Assembly: GCF_002002905.1 (NCBI RefSeq)
Contig: NZ_CP019509.1
Coordinates: 2,599,001-2,663,000, forward strand
DNA from: Aquaspirillum sp. LM1
Lineage (GTDB): Bacteria > Pseudomonadota > Gammaproteobacteria > Burkholderiales > Aquaspirillaceae
Length of the DNA: 64,000 nucleotides
Reading direction: 5' to 3'
The first letter of the stretch is position 1. Each line of letters starts with the position of its first letter. The notes below the pieces were generated by a model that saw only the letters and a list, made by a program, of their open reading frames with translations, did not search any database and had not been told where the DNA came from. Below are positions 30,598-41,661 of the stretch, piece after piece. Both the position numbers and the translations under genes were made by a program.

Positions 30598-31215
30598 TCA
30601 GCGTCGACCTTTGCCCAACAGGTACACTTCGCTGCTGCGATCCCGTGAGGCCTTGGGTTTGCGACTGTGTACTTCGCTGAAGGTTTCCCGCATGGTTTTC
30701 AGAAACGTGTTGAACTCGCTGCCCTGAAACACCTTGACCAGAAAATGTCCGCCCGGTTTCAGATGCTCCTGGGCAAACATCAGGGCCAGTTCCACCAGAT
30801 AGGCGCTGCGCGCCTGGTCGATGCTGCTGTTACCGGACATGTTGGGGGCGATGTCAGAGATTACAAGGTCAACGGGCCGGCCTTCCAGCAGTTGCACAAA
30901 CTGCGCCAGCACCTCGTCCTCGCGAAAGTCGCCCTGGATGAACTGCACGCCCGCCACCGGGTTCATCGGCAAAATGTCCAGCGCCAGCACCCGGCCTTGT
31001 TCGCCCACCTTGTCCGCCGCCACTTGCGACCAGCTGCCCGGTGCCGAACCGAGGTCGGCCACGGTGATGCCGGGGCGCAGCAGTTTGTCCTTTTCGTCGA
31101 TTTCCAACAATTTGTAGGCAGCCCGCGAGCGGTAGCCGTCCTTTTGCGCCATGTGGACATAATGGTCGTTCACATGCTCGTTCAACCATGCCTTACTGGT
31201 TTTGCTGCGTGCCAT
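30598..31215 (-). CDS. rlmE: 23S rRNA (uridine2552-2'-O)-methyltransferase RlmE (FtsJ/RrmJ)
   Basis: A 205-residue SAM-dependent methyltransferase acting on the A-loop of 23S rRNA. It has the N-terminal [21 protein letters not shown] motif [12 protein letters not shown] and the K-D-K-E catalytic set of the family (K in YKL, D in SDIAPN, K in LVKVFQG, E in SSEVYLL). Heat-induced in E. coli. The ATG at 31215 follows conserved sequence; the longer open frame upstream is not conserved. Diverges from yhbY. Confidence 0.95.
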   Translation of the reverse strand: MARSKTSKAWLNEHVNDHYVHMAQKDGYRSRAAYKLLEIDEKDKLLRPGITVADLGSAPGSWSQVAADKVGEQGRVLALDILPMNPVAGVQFIQGDFREDEVLAQFVQLLEGRPVDLVISDIAPNMSGNSSIDQARSAYLVELALMFAQEHLKPGGHFLVKVFQGSEFNTFLKTMRETFSEVHSRKPKASRDRSSEVYLLGKGRR

Positions 31216-31258
31216 ACAGTAAACTCGTGTTTTGAAACTGCTCTTTGACAAGAATACG

Positions 31259-31579
31259 ATGAAAATCGAACTCTCTTCTGACGAACGACGCCATTTGAAG
31301 GCGCTCGCCCATCCGCTTAATCCGGTGGTGATGATTGGCAATAACGGCCTGACGGACGCCGTAATGCGTGAAATCGCCATCAACCTGGACGCCCACGAAC
31401 TGATCAAGATTCGTGTCCAGGGTGACGACCGTGAGGTCCGTGTGGCCTTGCTGGAACAGATTTGCCAGGATCTGAGCGCCGCCCCGGTGCAACATATCGG
31501 CAAACTGCTGGTGATTTATCGCCCGACTGGCGATGCCAAAATCACCCTGCCCAAAAAGCAGGGCAAGAAAAAGGCCTGA
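31259..31579 (+). CDS. yhbY: Ribosome assembly RNA-binding protein YhbY
   Basis: A 106-residue CRM-domain protein that binds pre-50S ribosomal particles. The conserved GNNGL loop of the CRM fold lies in [12 protein letters not shown], followed by [11 protein letters not shown] lysine-rich C-terminal tail is present. It diverges from rlmE with a 43-bp gap, the arrangement also seen in E. coli. Confidence 0.93.
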   Translation: MKIELSSDERRHLKALAHPLNPVVMIGNNGLTDAVMREIAINLDAHELIKIRVQGDDREVRVALLEQICQDLSAAPVQHIGKLLVIYRPTGDAKITLPKKQGKKKA

Positions 31580-31614
31580 TGTTCCCACCCCGTCCGGGGT
31601 GGCAATCCAGCCAC

Positions 31615-31643
31615 AGCGGCGAGCCCAGGCTCGCCGCTTTTTT
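31615..31643 (+). terminator. Rho-independent terminator after yhbY
   Basis: AGCGGCGAGCC / GGCTCGCCGCT stem followed by TTTTTT, 36 bp past the yhbY stop. Confidence 0.9.
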
Positions 31644-31672
31644 CATGTTGTTGCGTATTGTGTTTTTGCCAC

Positions 31673-32128
31673 TCAGCGCCGCTCGCGCCACAGCACCCAC
31701 ACCACGCCCAGCACACTTTGCAGCAGGTACACGCTGCTGGAAATACCATGCCAGGGGCCAAAGCCCAGGCCAAGCACCTGGCTGGCCTGACCTGCAGCGT
31801 CCAGCGGGGTCTGCTTGAGCTGGTTGATCACCGGATGAATCAGCCACTGGTTAAGCAGCGAGCAGCCCAGCATCGCCCACACCAGCCGCGCCAGCGCATG
31901 GCGATGGCCATGCAGGCCATAGCGCAGGGTGTACAAGCCCAGCCAGACCAGCGCGCACCCCAGCCCCAGCCATTCCACCAGGCTGAACATCCGTCCGGCC
32001 AGCGCGCCAGCCAGCTGGCTATCCAGCTGGGCAAACAGCACCGGAGCCACGCCCCAGCCCACCATCCACTGCCCGCCCAGCCACAGGGTCAACGCCAGGC
32101 GGCGCAGCCGTGGGTTCCAGTCGCTCAT
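31673..32128 (-). CDS. DUF4149 domain-containing membrane protein
   Basis: A 151-residue protein with about four transmembrane helices (LALTLWLGGQWMVGWGVAP; MFSLVEWLGLGCALVWLGL; LVWAMLGCSLLNQ; YLLQSVLGVVWVLW). It matches the small DUF4149 family, whose function is unknown; relatives in eukaryotes include TMEM205. It lies on the minus strand downstream of greA, 40 bp away, so co-transcription with greA is likely. No catalytic residues are evident. Confidence 0.8.
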   Translation of the reverse strand: MSDWNPRLRRLALTLWLGGQWMVGWGVAPVLFAQLDSQLAGALAGRMFSLVEWLGLGCALVWLGLYTLRYGLHGHRHALARLVWAMLGCSLLNQWLIHPVINQLKQTPLDAAGQASQVLGLGFGPWHGISSSVYLLQSVLGVVWVLWRERR

Positions 32129-32168
32129 ACAGCCTCCTGACCCCTGCCGGATCTGGCCCGGAAGGGGA

Positions 32169-32645
32169 TTAACGGTATTCTACGTCCAGCACTTCGTATT
32201 CACGCAGGCCACCCGGAGCCTGCACTTCGGCCACGTCGCCGCTTTCCTTGCCAATCAGCGCGCGGGCAATCGGCGAATTGACCGACACCTTGCCCTGCTT
32301 GATATCCGCTTCGTCGTCACCCACGATCTGATAACACACTTCGTCGTCGCTTTCCATGTCCAGCAGCTTGACCGTGGCACCAAACACGATGCGGCCATCG
32401 GCGTCCAGCGTGGTCGGGTCGATGATCTGCGCATTGGACAGCTTGCTTTCGATTTCGGCAATGCGGCCTTCGACAAAACCCTGGCGCTCCTTGGCGGCGT
32501 CGTACTCGGCGTTTTCCGACAAGTCGCCGTGGCTGCGGGCTTCGGCAATCGCGGCAATCACGCTTGGGCGCTCAATGCTTTTCAGGCGCTGCAGTTCGGT
32601 TTTGAGTTGCTCGGCGCCCAGCACGGTCAGCGGAACTTTAATCAT
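32169..32645 (-). CDS. greA: Transcription elongation factor GreA
   Basis: A 158-residue factor that rescues backtracked RNA polymerase by stimulating transcript cleavage. The conserved [18 protein letters not shown] and [21 protein letters not shown] segments mark the coiled-coil tip; the C-terminal FKBP-like domain follows. Length matches E. coli GreA (158). ATG at 32645 is supported by GGAG-like CTCCAG upstream. carB lies upstream on the same strand but is separated by a terminator at 32696. Confidence 0.97.
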   Translation of the reverse strand: MIKVPLTVLGAEQLKTELQRLKSIERPSVIAAIAEARSHGDLSENAEYDAAKERQGFVEGRIAEIESKLSNAQIIDPTTLDADGRIVFGATVKLLDMESDDEVCYQIVGDDEADIKQGKVSVNSPIARALIGKESGDVAEVQAPGGLREYEVLDVEYR

Positions 32646-32695
32646 CTGGATTCTCCAGGAAACCCGGCAACAGGCCGGATTCCACACAATAAAAG

Positions 32696-32726
32696 GCAAG
32701 CCGCCGTTGAAAAACGGCGGCTTGCT
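32696..32726 (-). terminator. Terminator downstream of carB
   Basis: Minus-strand stem GCAAGCCGCCGTT / AACGGCGGCTTGC with a 4-base loop and CTTTTATT tail, about 100 bp past the carB stop and before greA. Confidence 0.85.
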
Positions 32727-32823
32727 GAAGTCGGATTGACGGGGTAATTCCCGGATTGTAACGGCAAGCCGGGCGGTTTCCAAGTATGAACCGCCACCCG
32801 GCATGCCAGGCGGAAGAAAAAAC

Positions 32824-35800
32824 TTACAGCTGGGCGTGCAGCGACTGCACGCTGTAAACCCCCAGGTCCTGCAGATGGCGCATGCCCACGCACACCGCAC
32901 GGGCACCCGCCAGCGTGGTGTACTGCGGAATGCGGCCTTGCAGCGCCGAGCGGCGGATCGAGTAGCTGTCCTGCACTGCCTGGCGTTTTTCGTCCACGGT
33001 GTTGATCACCAGACAAATTTCGCCATTCTTGATCATGTCCACCACATGCGGACGGCCTTCGGTCACCTTGTTGATGGCGGTCACCGGCAGGCCCTGCTCG
33101 CTGATCATCTGCGCGGTGCCACGGGTGGCCACCAAGTCAAAGCCCAGGTCAAGCAGGTCGCGGGCCACTTCGACAATGCCGGTCTTGTCCGACTGACGCA
33201 CCGACAGGAACACCTTACCCTGTTTCGGGAAGCGGTCGCCAGCGGCCAGCTGGCTTTTCACATAAGCTTCGGCAAACGAACCGCCCACGCCCATTACTTC
33301 ACCGGTGGATTTCATTTCCGGGCCAAGAATGGTGTCCACGCCAGGGAACTTGATAAACGGGAACACGGCTTCCTTGACGGCGAAATACGGCGGAATCACC
33401 TCGCGGGTCACGCCCTGGGCGGCCAGGCTGATGCCGGCCATGCAGCGTGCGGCGATCTTGGCCAGCGGCTGGCCAGTTACCTTGGACACAAACGGCACGG
33501 TGCGCGAGGCGCGCGGGTTGACTTCCAGCACATAGATGGTATCGCCCTGAATGGCAAACTGCACATTCATCAGGCCCACCACGTTCAGCGCCTTGGCCAT
33601 GGCAACGGTCTGGCGGCGGATTTCGTCCTGTACGTCAGCGCCCAGGCTGTACGGCGGCAGCGAGCAGGCGGAATCACCGGAGTGTACGCCGGCTTGCTCG
33701 ATATGCTGCATGATGCCGCCGATGATCACCTGTTCGCCATCGCTGATGGCGTCCACGTCCACTTCGATGGCGTCGTTCAGGAAACGGTCCAGCAACACCG
33801 GGCTGTCATTCGACACCTTCACTGCCTCGCGCATATAGCGTTCGAGGTCGGCCTGCTCGTGGACGATTTCCATCGCCCGGCCACCCAGCACGTAGGACGG
33901 ACGCACCACCAGCGGATAGCCGATTTCAGCCGCCAGGCGGATGGCTTCCTGCGGGTCACGCGCGGTGCGGTTGGGCGGCTGCTTGAGCTTGAGCGCGTGC
34001 AGCATCTTCTGGAAGCGTTCGCGGTCTTCGGCGCAGTCGATCATGTCCGGAGTGGTGCCAATGATGGGCACGCCGTTGGCTTCCAGCGCACGCGCCAGTT
34101 TCAGCGGGGTCTGGCCACCGTACTGCACGATCACGCCGATGGGTTTTTCCACATTGACCACTTCCAGCACGTCTTCCAGCGTCAGCGGCTCGAAGTACAG
34201 GCGGTCGGAGGTGTCGTAGTCGGTGGACACGGTTTCCGGGTTGCAGTTGACCATGATGGTCTCAAAACCGGATTCGCGCAGGCTCAGCGCGGCGTGGACG
34301 CAGCAGTAGTCAAATTCGATGCCCTGGCCGATGCGGTTTGGCCCGCCGCCCAGCACCATGATTTTTTGCCGGCTGGACGGTTGCGCTTCGCACTCTTCTT
34401 CGTAAGTCGAGTACATATAAGCGGTGTTGGTGGCAAATTCCGCCGCGCAGGTATCCACCCGCTTGTACACCGGACGCACGCCGCTGGCCCAGCGCTTGTT
34501 GCGCACTGCGCCCTGGTCGGTGCCGAGCAAGACGGCCAGACGACGGTCGGAGAAGCCCTTGCGCTTGAGGCGGCGCAGGGTGTCGGCGTCCAGGCTGTCC
34601 AGCTTCTGGCCCTTGAGCTCGGTTTCTTCGGCCACCAGGTCTTCCAGCTGGGCGAGGAACCACGGGTCGATCTTGCACACGTCGAAGATTTCGCGCGCGC
34701 TCATGCCAATGCGGAAAGCATCGGCCACGTACAGCAGACGATCCGGCCCCGGCTCGCCCAGCTCGCGGGTGATGGTTTCGCGGTCGGTCGAACGCTCATC
34801 CAGGCCAGACAGGCCGGTTTCCATGCCGCGCAGGGCTTTTTGCATGGATTCCTGCAGCGAACGGCCCATGGCCATCACCTCGCCCACCGACTTCATCTGG
34901 GTGGTCAGGCGGTCGTTGGCCTGCGGGAATTTCTCGAAGGCAAAACGCGGAATCTTGGTGACCACGTAGTCGATCGACGGCTCGAACGAGGCCGGGGTGG
35001 CCCCGCCAGTGATGTCGTTTTTCAGCTCGTCCAGCGTGTAGCCCACCGCCAGCTTGGCCGCCACCTTGGCAATCGGGAAGCCGGTGGCCTTGGACGCCAG
35101 CGCCGACGAACGCGACACGCGCGGGTTCATTTCAATGACGATCATCTCGCCATTGTCCGGATTGACGGCAAACTGCACATTGGAGCCGCCGGTATCCACG
35201 CCGATCTCACGCAACACCGCCAGGCTGGCGTTACGCATGATCTGATATTCCTTGTCGGTCAGCGTTTGCGCCGGGGCCACGGTAATCGAATCGCCAGTGT
35301 GCACGCCCATCGGATCGAAGTTTTCGATCGAGCAGATGATGATGCAGTTGTCGTTGCGGTCGCGCACCACTTCCATCTCGTACTCTTTCCAGCCCAGCAC
35401 CGACTGCTCGATCAGCAGTTCATGGGTGGGGCTGGCTTCAAAGCCGCGTTCGCAGATGGTGACAAACTCTTCCTTGTTGTAAGCGATGCCGCCGCCCGAA
35501 CCGCCCATGGTAAACGACGGGCGAATCAGCGTCGGGTAGCCCACCTGTGCCTGCGCGGTCAGCGCCTGCTCCATGGTGTGGGCCACAAACGACATCGGGC
35601 AGAACAGGCCGATTTTTTCCATCGCCAGCTTGAACTTGCCGCGATCTTCCGCCTTGTCGATGGCTTCTTCGGTGGCACCGATCATTTCCACGCCAAATTT
35701 TTCCAGCACGCCATTGCGCGCCAGGTCCAGCGCACAGTTCAGCGCGGTCTGGCCACCCATGGTGGGCAGCAGGGCATCCGGGCGTTCTTTTTCGATGATC

Positions 35801-36027
35801 TTGGCCACCATCTGCCAGGTGATCGGCTCGATATAGGTCACGTCGGCCATGTCCGGGTCGGTCATGATGGTGGCCGGGTTGGAGTTGACCAGAATGACCT
35901 TGTAGCCTTCCTCACGCAGGGCTTTGCACGCCTGAGCGCCAGAATAGTCGAATTCGCAGGCCTGGCCAATCACAATGGGGCCGGCGCCAATAATCAGGAT
36001 GCTTTGGATGTCTGTACGTTTGGGCAT
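32824..36027 (-). CDS. carB: Carbamoyl-phosphate synthase large subunit
   Basis: A 1067-residue enzyme forming carbamoyl phosphate from bicarbonate, ATP and ammonia delivered by CarA, for pyrimidines and arginine. The two ATP-grasp halves, each with [15 protein letters not shown] / [19 protein letters not shown] ATP-binding loops, are present, and the C-terminal MGS-like allosteric domain ends the protein. Full family length. leuE lies between it and carA on the same strand, an unusual interposition. Confidence 0.98.
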   Translation of the reverse strand: MPKRTDIQSILIIGAGPIVIGQACEFDYSGAQACKALREEGYKVILVNSNPATIMTDPDMADVTYIEPITWQMVAKIIEKERPDALLPTMGGQTALNCALDLARNGVLEKFGVEMIGATEEAIDKAEDRGKFKLAMEKIGLFCPMSFVAHTMEQALTAQAQVGYPTLIRPSFTMGGSGGGIAYNKEEFVTICERGFEASPTHELLIEQSVLGWKEYEMEVVRDRNDNCIIICSIENFDPMGVHTGDSITVAPAQTLTDKEYQIMRNASLAVLREIGVDTGGSNVQFAVNPDNGEMIVIEMNPRVSRSSALASKATGFPIAKVAAKLAVGYTLDELKNDITGGATPASFEPSIDYVVTKIPRFAFEKFPQANDRLTTQMKSVGEVMAMGRSLQESMQKALRGMETGLSGLDERSTDRETITRELGEPGPDRLLYVADAFRIGMSAREIFDVCKIDPWFLAQLEDLVAEETELKGQKLDSLDADTLRRLKRKGFSDRRLAVLLGTDQGAVRNKRWASGVRPVYKRVDTCAAEFATNTAYMYSTYEEECEAQPSSRQKIMVLGGGPNRIGQGIEFDYCCVHAALSLRESGFETIMVNCNPETVSTDYDTSDRLYFEPLTLEDVLEVVNVEKPIGVIVQYGGQTPLKLARALEANGVPIIGTTPDMIDCAEDRERFQKMLHALKLKQPPNRTARDPQEAIRLAAEIGYPLVVRPSYVLGGRAMEIVHEQADLERYMREAVKVSNDSPVLLDRFLNDAIEVDVDAISDGEQVIIGGIMQHIEQAGVHSGDSACSLPPYSLGADVQDEIRRQTVAMAKALNVVGLMNVQFAIQGDTIYVLEVNPRASRTVPFVSKVTGQPLAKIAARCMAGISLAAQGVTREVIPPYFAVKEAVFPFIKFPGVDTILGPEMKSTGEVMGVGGSFAEAYVKSQLAAGDRFPKQGKVFLSVRQSDKTGIVEVARDLLDLGFDLVATRGTAQMISEQGLPVTAINKVTEGRPHVVDMIKNGEICLVINTVDEKRQAVQDSYSIRRSALQGRIPQYTTLAGARAVCVGMRHLQDLGVYSVQSLHAQL

Positions 36028-36064
36028 TCTTGCACTCTACACAATCAATATGAATTCGGGAGGG

Positions 36065-36721
36065 TCAGTTCAGGCTGGCGCTGGCGAGTTTGGCGCCAAA
36101 GCCGACAAACAGCACGCCAACGCCGCCAGTCATCGACGCGGCCAGCTTGCGTCGGCGGCGAAAACCATCAGCCACCCTGACGCCGAGCAGAATCAGCACG
36201 GTCAGGTAAGTCAGGCTGAACAGCTGCACAATCGCGCCCAGCGCCAGAAAGGTCAGCGCCGGATACGGATAGGCCGGATCGACAAACTGGATAAAAAACG
36301 AAATAAAAAACAAAATGGCCTTGGGGTTCAGCAGGCTGATCACCAGCGCCTTGCGCATGGGATGGCGGCTGTCCTGCTCGCGCATCGGCGCAGCGGGCGC
36401 CTGCGAGGCTGGTGCCGGATGACGCCAGCCGCGCCAGGCGGCGCGCAGCATGTTCAGGCCAATCCAGCCCAGATAGGCCGCGCCCACATACTTGAGCAGG
36501 ATGAACAGCGCCGGCAGAGTATGCAGGATCGACGCCACCCCGGTGGCCGACAACAGCATCAGGATGGCATCGCCGACAAACACGCCACTGGCCGCCTGAA
36601 ACCCGGCGCGCACCCCGCGCTGCGCGGCAACCGACAACACGTAAATCGAGTTGGGGCCAGGCAGCAGGACGATGAACAGGGTGCCCAGCAGGTAAGTAGG
36701 CAAATCGGTAATCCCAAACAT
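36065..36721 (-). CDS. leuE: Leucine efflux protein (LysE/RhtB family)
   Basis: A 218-residue inner-membrane exporter with about six transmembrane segments. The N-terminus TYLLGTLFIVLLPGPNSIYVL and GDAILMLLSATGVA match E. coli LeuE, and the conserved loop LNPKAILFFISFF is present. It is transcribed in the same direction as carA and carB and lies between them (98 bp after carA, 37 bp before carB), so it is probably co-expressed with pyrimidine/arginine biosynthesis. Substrate is inferred from family membership. Confidence 0.85.
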   Translation of the reverse strand: MFGITDLPTYLLGTLFIVLLPGPNSIYVLSVAAQRGVRAGFQAASGVFVGDAILMLLSATGVASILHTLPALFILLKYVGAAYLGWIGLNMLRAAWRGWRHPAPASQAPAAPMREQDSRHPMRKALVISLLNPKAILFFISFFIQFVDPAYPYPALTFLALGAIVQLFSLTYLTVLILLGVRVADGFRRRRKLAASMTGGVGVLFVGFGAKLASASLN

Positions 36722-36819
36722 GGGCAGTGTGTCCTTTAATCTGGCGCAGGCGCGTTGCCACGCCTGCGCCGGTCAACGCCGGCGCGCAAACGCACCGGCG
36801 GCATCAAGCCATCAAGACC

Positions 36820-37950
<1,131 letters not shown>

Positions 37951-38302
37951 TGGCTGCTCCTGATACGTGTGTTTTTGAAGGCTTGATGCGAATAACGGGA
38001 CAAGGCGCTCCACGCCCGTCCCGTTTTGACAAACTTTCAGATTGTACCTTTTTTTACCCCCCTCCCGCAACTTTGCGGCAGCGCAACATGTGCAGGAGAT
38101 GCGTCAGCCGTGGTCAGAATGCCGACATCGCCGTGTCGGCTGTCGCACAGCGCTGCCTGGGTTGTAGTGCATGGGGGGCGGGGAGGCAAGGAAGAAGGGG
38201 CTGGGATTCGCGGGCGGGGGTGAACGGCATATACTGGGCGCATCGCACGCCGCATGTGCCAGCGGCTGTGTGGCTTTTTTCTGAATCCCAAAGGCTTGCC
38301 CC
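37951..38302. other. Divergent intergenic region between carA and the AAA ATPase
   Basis: About 350 bp without a supported gene. Minus-strand promoter boxes for carA lie at 38041-38070. No PyrR-type leader, attenuator or tRNA is evident. The ATPase start at 38303 is not preceded by a clear promoter. Confidence 0.5.
38041..38070 (-). promoter_or_regulatory. Candidate sigma70 promoter for carA
   Basis: Minus-strand TTGCGG (38065-38070) and TACAAT (38041-38046) with an 18-bp spacer, about 90 bp upstream of the GTG. Confidence 0.45.
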
Positions 38303-39493
38303 ATGCTGCGCACCCTGAAAATCCAAGGCTTTAAATCCATCCCCGACCTTGAGCTTGAACTGGGCCGGGTCAATTGCTTTATTGGTGCCAATGGCGTGGG
38401 CAAAAGCAATGTGCTGGAAGCATTAGGCGTGCTGGGCGCGGCGGCCAGCGGCGTGGTGGACGACGAAAGCCTGCTGCGCCGGGGCGTGCGCGCCGGCACG
38501 CCGCGTTTATACAAAACCTCGTTTGCCGGCCTGCGCACCCCGCCACACATCAGCATGGACATCACCACCAGCCAGCAGGCGGCATATCGCGTTTCCCTGC
38601 TCAACCCGCTGGATGCGCCGGAACCTGCCTGGGCCTACAAAACCGAAACCCTGAACGATGGCGAGCGCGATATCGTCTCTGCTGGCGTGCGCAGCCAAGC
38701 CAAATCGCTGAACCCCAAAGCCGGGCTGGCGGCGCTGAAACGGGTGGAGCTGGCCGAGGACAACCCCGCAGCACAACTGATGCAAACCCTGCAAGACTAC
38801 GCCATTTACTGTCCCAACACCCCGGCGCTGCGCGGTATTGCCCCAGACCCGCAAACCCGCGCCCCCGTGGGCCTGAACGGCGGGCGACTGGCTGAAGGCT
38901 TTGCCGAGCTGCAACGGACACTACAAGCAGACAACGAACCCGGCGAAGCCATTCTGGATGACATCCTGGCGCTGATCGACTGGGTAGATGAAGTCGAAGC
39001 CAGCCAGCACGCCAGCGCGCTGCTCTCCAGCCAAGTGCCGCGCGGAAAATGGATGCTGAAATTCACCGACCGCTTCATGAACGCCAACCGCAACACCCTG
39101 ACCGCCTACGACGCCAGCGAAGGGGCACTGTATATCCTGTTCTGCGCCACACTCTGCCTGGCGGAATACGGCCCAAAAGTGTTCGCCATCGATAATCTGG
39201 ATCAAGCGCTTAACCCCAGACTACTTACCCGGCTGGTCAGCCACCTCGCCGCCTGGCTGGCGTATCGCGACCCAGATCAACAATTGCTGTTTACCGCCCA
39301 TAACCCTGCCGTGCTGGACGGGCTGGATTTAAACGACCCAGAAGTGCGCCTGTTTGCCGTAGACCGCACCCAACAAGGCCACACCTGCGTGCGCCGCATC
39401 GTGCTGTCTGAAGCTCTGTGCCAGCAACTGCACAGCTACCCGCTTTCCCGCCTGTGGATGATGGGCCACCTGGGCGCGGTGCCAAATGTCTGA
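38303..39493 (+). CDS. AAA family ATPase (AAA_21/ABC-type, OLD-like N-terminal ATPase)
   Basis: A 396-residue SMC-like ATPase. Walker A GANGVGKSNVLEAL lies near residue 29 and follows FKSIPDLELELGRVNCFIG; the signature and Walker B region (FAIDNLDQALNPRLLTRLVSHL) near residue 300 and the H-loop TAHNPAVLDGL near 333 are present. Such single-chain ATPases usually pair with a nuclease or Toprim effector in anti-phage modules. The next gene overlaps it by eight bases and begins with a Toprim-like motif, but is truncated. Core composition matches the flanking genes, so no recent transfer is obvious from base content alone. Confidence 0.8.
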   Translation: MLRTLKIQGFKSIPDLELELGRVNCFIGANGVGKSNVLEALGVLGAAASGVVDDESLLRRGVRAGTPRLYKTSFAGLRTPPHISMDITTSQQAAYRVSLLNPLDAPEPAWAYKTETLNDGERDIVSAGVRSQAKSLNPKAGLAALKRVELAEDNPAAQLMQTLQDYAIYCPNTPALRGIAPDPQTRAPVGLNGGRLAEGFAELQRTLQADNEPGEAILDDILALIDWVDEVEASQHASALLSSQVPRGKWMLKFTDRFMNANRNTLTAYDASEGALYILFCATLCLAEYGPKVFAIDNLDQALNPRLLTRLVSHLAAWLAYRDPDQQLLFTAHNPAVLDGLDLNDPEVRLFAVDRTQQGHTCVRRIVLSEALCQQLHSYPLSRLWMMGHLGAVPNV

Positions 39494-39668
39494 GCCTTTG
39501 CGCATTGCCCTGGTGGCGGAAGGGCCGACCGATCAACCGCTGATTGCAGCAGCGCTGGGTGCCATCTTGCCCGACCAGCCATTTGTGCTGACGAAATTGC
39601 AGCCAGAACCCACCTATCCGCAAATGGGCACGGGCTGGGGCGGCAGCCAGGTGGATGTCTTGGTGTAG
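39486..39668 (+). pseudogene. Truncated Toprim/DUF4276-like partner of the AAA ATPase
   Basis: A 60-residue open frame starting inside the ATPase stop (ATG at 39486, overlapping by 8 bp). Its N-terminus IALVAEGPTDQPLIAAALGA carries the acidic EG-x-T-D motif at the start of Toprim-type folds, and the segment to GTGWGG looks conserved. The frame then stops after VDVLV. Effectors of this kind are normally about 200 residues, so this is probably a C-terminally lost relic. I could not find the missing part in other frames downstream. Confidence 0.55.
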
Positions 39669-40094
39669 CGGCGGCGTTGGGGGTGGCACAGTTATGGGTA
39701 GGTTCGCAGGGAAAACCATGAGCAACAAACCATGTAGATGGCAATTGCACAGAAATACTGATGACGTTATGCTTGTGATGGATCGGATGTGGCCTACAAG
39801 CTGATCGGAGCAAAGCACAGAATGATGTGTGCTGGCGGCTTGGGCTTCTGGGCTTTTGCAGTGGGCAGCCATTGAGAGAGGGTTAGACGGCATCTGAGGT
39901 GGGTTATTTTTGTAGACACCATAAAAATAAATACTTATTATTTTATTTTTGACTTATGTGATATTCGCCGAACTAGGTTGAAGCGACAGTTGCCGTCCAA
40001 TTAAAGTTAGCCATAATGCAAAATACCTTCGGTTTACCACCTAATATTATTAATTAACCGCACCAACCTAGCAACCTGAGTACACATTGAATAC
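39669..40094. other. Non-coding stretch before the cassette array
   Basis: About 425 bp without a supported gene. Composition shifts to A/T-rich from about 39900, marking the edge of the cassette array. A GTTAGCC at 40006-40012 resembles the right core of an attC site and may be the left junction of the first cassette. Confidence 0.5.
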
Positions 40095-41024
40095 ATGATA
40101 ACAAATAAACCACACCCTGACGAATTTAAAAGCCTAAGCATTCAGTATTTAGTTCAGTCCGTAGACCTTATATGGAAAACAGAGGTAGCACTCTGTGTTG
40201 TTGATGGGGACTGGGATACCAATAATAACCTACAAGAGGAATGGGAAGAACGGCAAGGGACACTCGGAAATTCCCTGATAATGCTATTTCTTTCTATAGA
40301 AAATTATTTCAAGTTCGAAATATCTAAAATAGATACATTGCTACTTTTATCTGATGCACCTTCAAAATGGGGCACATCAAAAGAAAACAAAGACTTCGAA
40401 GACTTATACATCCACCAGTTCGATGACCTTATCGTAATTTATCAAGAGGTTACCTCAAAAAAAATAAAGCCAGAGGTACAAGAACGGCTAAGTGATTTAC
40501 GAAAGAGGCGCAATAAGTATACTCACGGACTCCACAGAGAGCTTATTTATCCAGAATACGTCGTTAAATCAATTTCAATATTTCTGACAAGCCTATGGGG
40601 GCCTGAGTGGGTCACGGAGTTTAAGTCGGTCATATTGACGGAACCACTATACGGGCTTTCAACCGAAGAAGAAGAGCAAATGCAGTTGTTAAACTACTAT
40701 AAGTTCTTTGAAAAATATTTATCAAATAAAGATTTTAGGAAATTAATAGGCATGCCGGAAAGTGGAAGGCGATACCTCTGCCCATATTGCACAAACTCCT
40801 CAATTGAATCAGGTATGATAATAGCAGCAAACTACGCCTTGCTTGATCCTAATCAGCCAGATTCAACAGAGCTAAAATGTTGGGTTTGTAATTTTCACGC
40901 TGATGTAGAAAGGCGTGATTGCTCCAAGAAAAATTGCCCAGCCAACGTAATTTTTCCAGAGAATACATATTATGAGCATACTAGCAATTGCTGTCTCACA
41001 TGTGGCAGTGCTCAAAGCAGTTAA
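40095..41024 (+). CDS. Cassette protein with HEPN-like motif and cysteine-rich C-terminus
   Basis: A 309-residue protein of unknown family, A/T-rich in codons unlike the core genome. An alpha-helical N-terminal two-thirds contains RNKYTH at residues 139-144, fitting the HEPN ribonuclease pattern R-x4-6-H (RN-x3-H subtype) and placed after a helix-rich segment with E69/N70 (SIEN). The C-terminal ~85 residues contain cysteine pairs C229/C232, C262/C265, C276/C281 and C299/C300/C303, suggesting one or two zinc ribbons. It is the first cassette of the array. Toxin or RNase function is inference from the motif alone. Confidence 0.6.
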   Translation: MITNKPHPDEFKSLSIQYLVQSVDLIWKTEVALCVVDGDWDTNNNLQEEWEERQGTLGNSLIMLFLSIENYFKFEISKIDTLLLLSDAPSKWGTSKENKDFEDLYIHQFDDLIVIYQEVTSKKIKPEVQERLSDLRKRRNKYTHGLHRELIYPEYVVKSISIFLTSLWGPEWVTEFKSVILTEPLYGLSTEEEEQMQLLNYYKFFEKYLSNKDFRKLIGMPESGRRYLCPYCTNSSIESGMIIAANYALLDPNQPDSTELKCWVCNFHADVERRDCSKKNCPANVIFPENTYYEHTSNCCLTCGSAQSS

Positions 41025-41121
41025 TACATCAGATAGAAAATTCGCAGTTATATCAGGCAGCAAGGAGTTTCTGGCTCCCTTCCCGCACCTCGCGGCACAA
41101 AAAATCTTGCACAAATTACCG

Positions 41122-41182
41122 GTCTAACTTACCGTTGCACCTGCGTCACACAAACTGACGCAGGTGCAACGGTAAGTTAGCC
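41122..41182 (+). repeat. attC-like site of cassette 1 (near-perfect palindrome)
   Basis: Left core GTCTAAC (41122-41128) and right core GTTAGCC (41176-41182) flank a perfect 24-bp inverted repeat (41125-41148 with 41156-41179, 7-base loop). Typical attC sites have unpaired bases in the stem; this one does not, so it could also be a terminator-like structure. Confidence 0.55.
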
Positions 41183-41196
41183 ATCAGGAACTGATC

Positions 41197-41661
41197 GTGC
41201 CCTCCGAATTCGTGCTTTCCCTAGGAGCATCTGATGTCATTGCGGTCTTAGCCGCACTAGTGGCCGGGCTATCCGCTTTATATGCAAGGTGGGCTGCCGA
41301 AGAGGCAAAGCGCGCCAATGAGCTAGCGCTTTTGGCTCACAGAAAAGCTATCTACGATGCGTTCTATGAGTTGAAAATGCATATGGAGCAGCGAGGGTTT
41401 CGTCCAGACATGGAGCAAGTATCCAAGTTTTACTACCCATCAAGAGATGCTGCCTTCTATGTCAAAGAGTCCTTGTCTAGTGAAATAGCAAAGTACTTTG
41501 AGCTATGTTTCAAAGTTGCAGATCTGGCAAGGCTCGGAAACGGCCTTTACCCAAAAGAAAGCGAAGAAGTAAAAGACGCTTTTAAACAGGCGCGAGAGAT
41601 CTCAGAAGAAATAGACAGTGCTTTGAAAGCAGCGGTCAAAAAATATGCCGAAAATGGCTAA
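41197..41661 (+). CDS. Cassette hypothetical protein with N-terminal membrane helix
   Basis: A 154-residue protein starting with GTG 15 bp after the preceding core site. An N-terminal hydrophobic helix (ASDVIAVLAALVAGLSALYA) is followed by charged, probably coiled-coil helices (EEAKRANELALLAHRKAIYD, then KEDSEEVKDAFKQAREISEEID-type segments). No family recognised. The stop codon overlaps the next attC site, as usual in cassettes. Membrane anchoring with a cytoplasmic helical domain is the only supported statement. Confidence 0.65.
   Translation: MPSEFVLSLGASDVIAVLAALVAGLSALYARWAAEEAKRANELALLAHRKAIYDAFYELKMHMEQRGFRPDMEQVSKFYYPSRDAAFYVKESLSSEIAKYFELCFKVADLARLGNGLYPKESEEVKDAFKQAREISEEIDSALKAAVKKYAENG

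Noticed and set aside
32803..36180. A 1125-codon open frame on the plus strand opposite carB
   Set aside because: It is the antisense shadow of carB in GC-rich DNA; composition is His/Arg/Gln-rich without motifs, and carB is full length with conserved domains.
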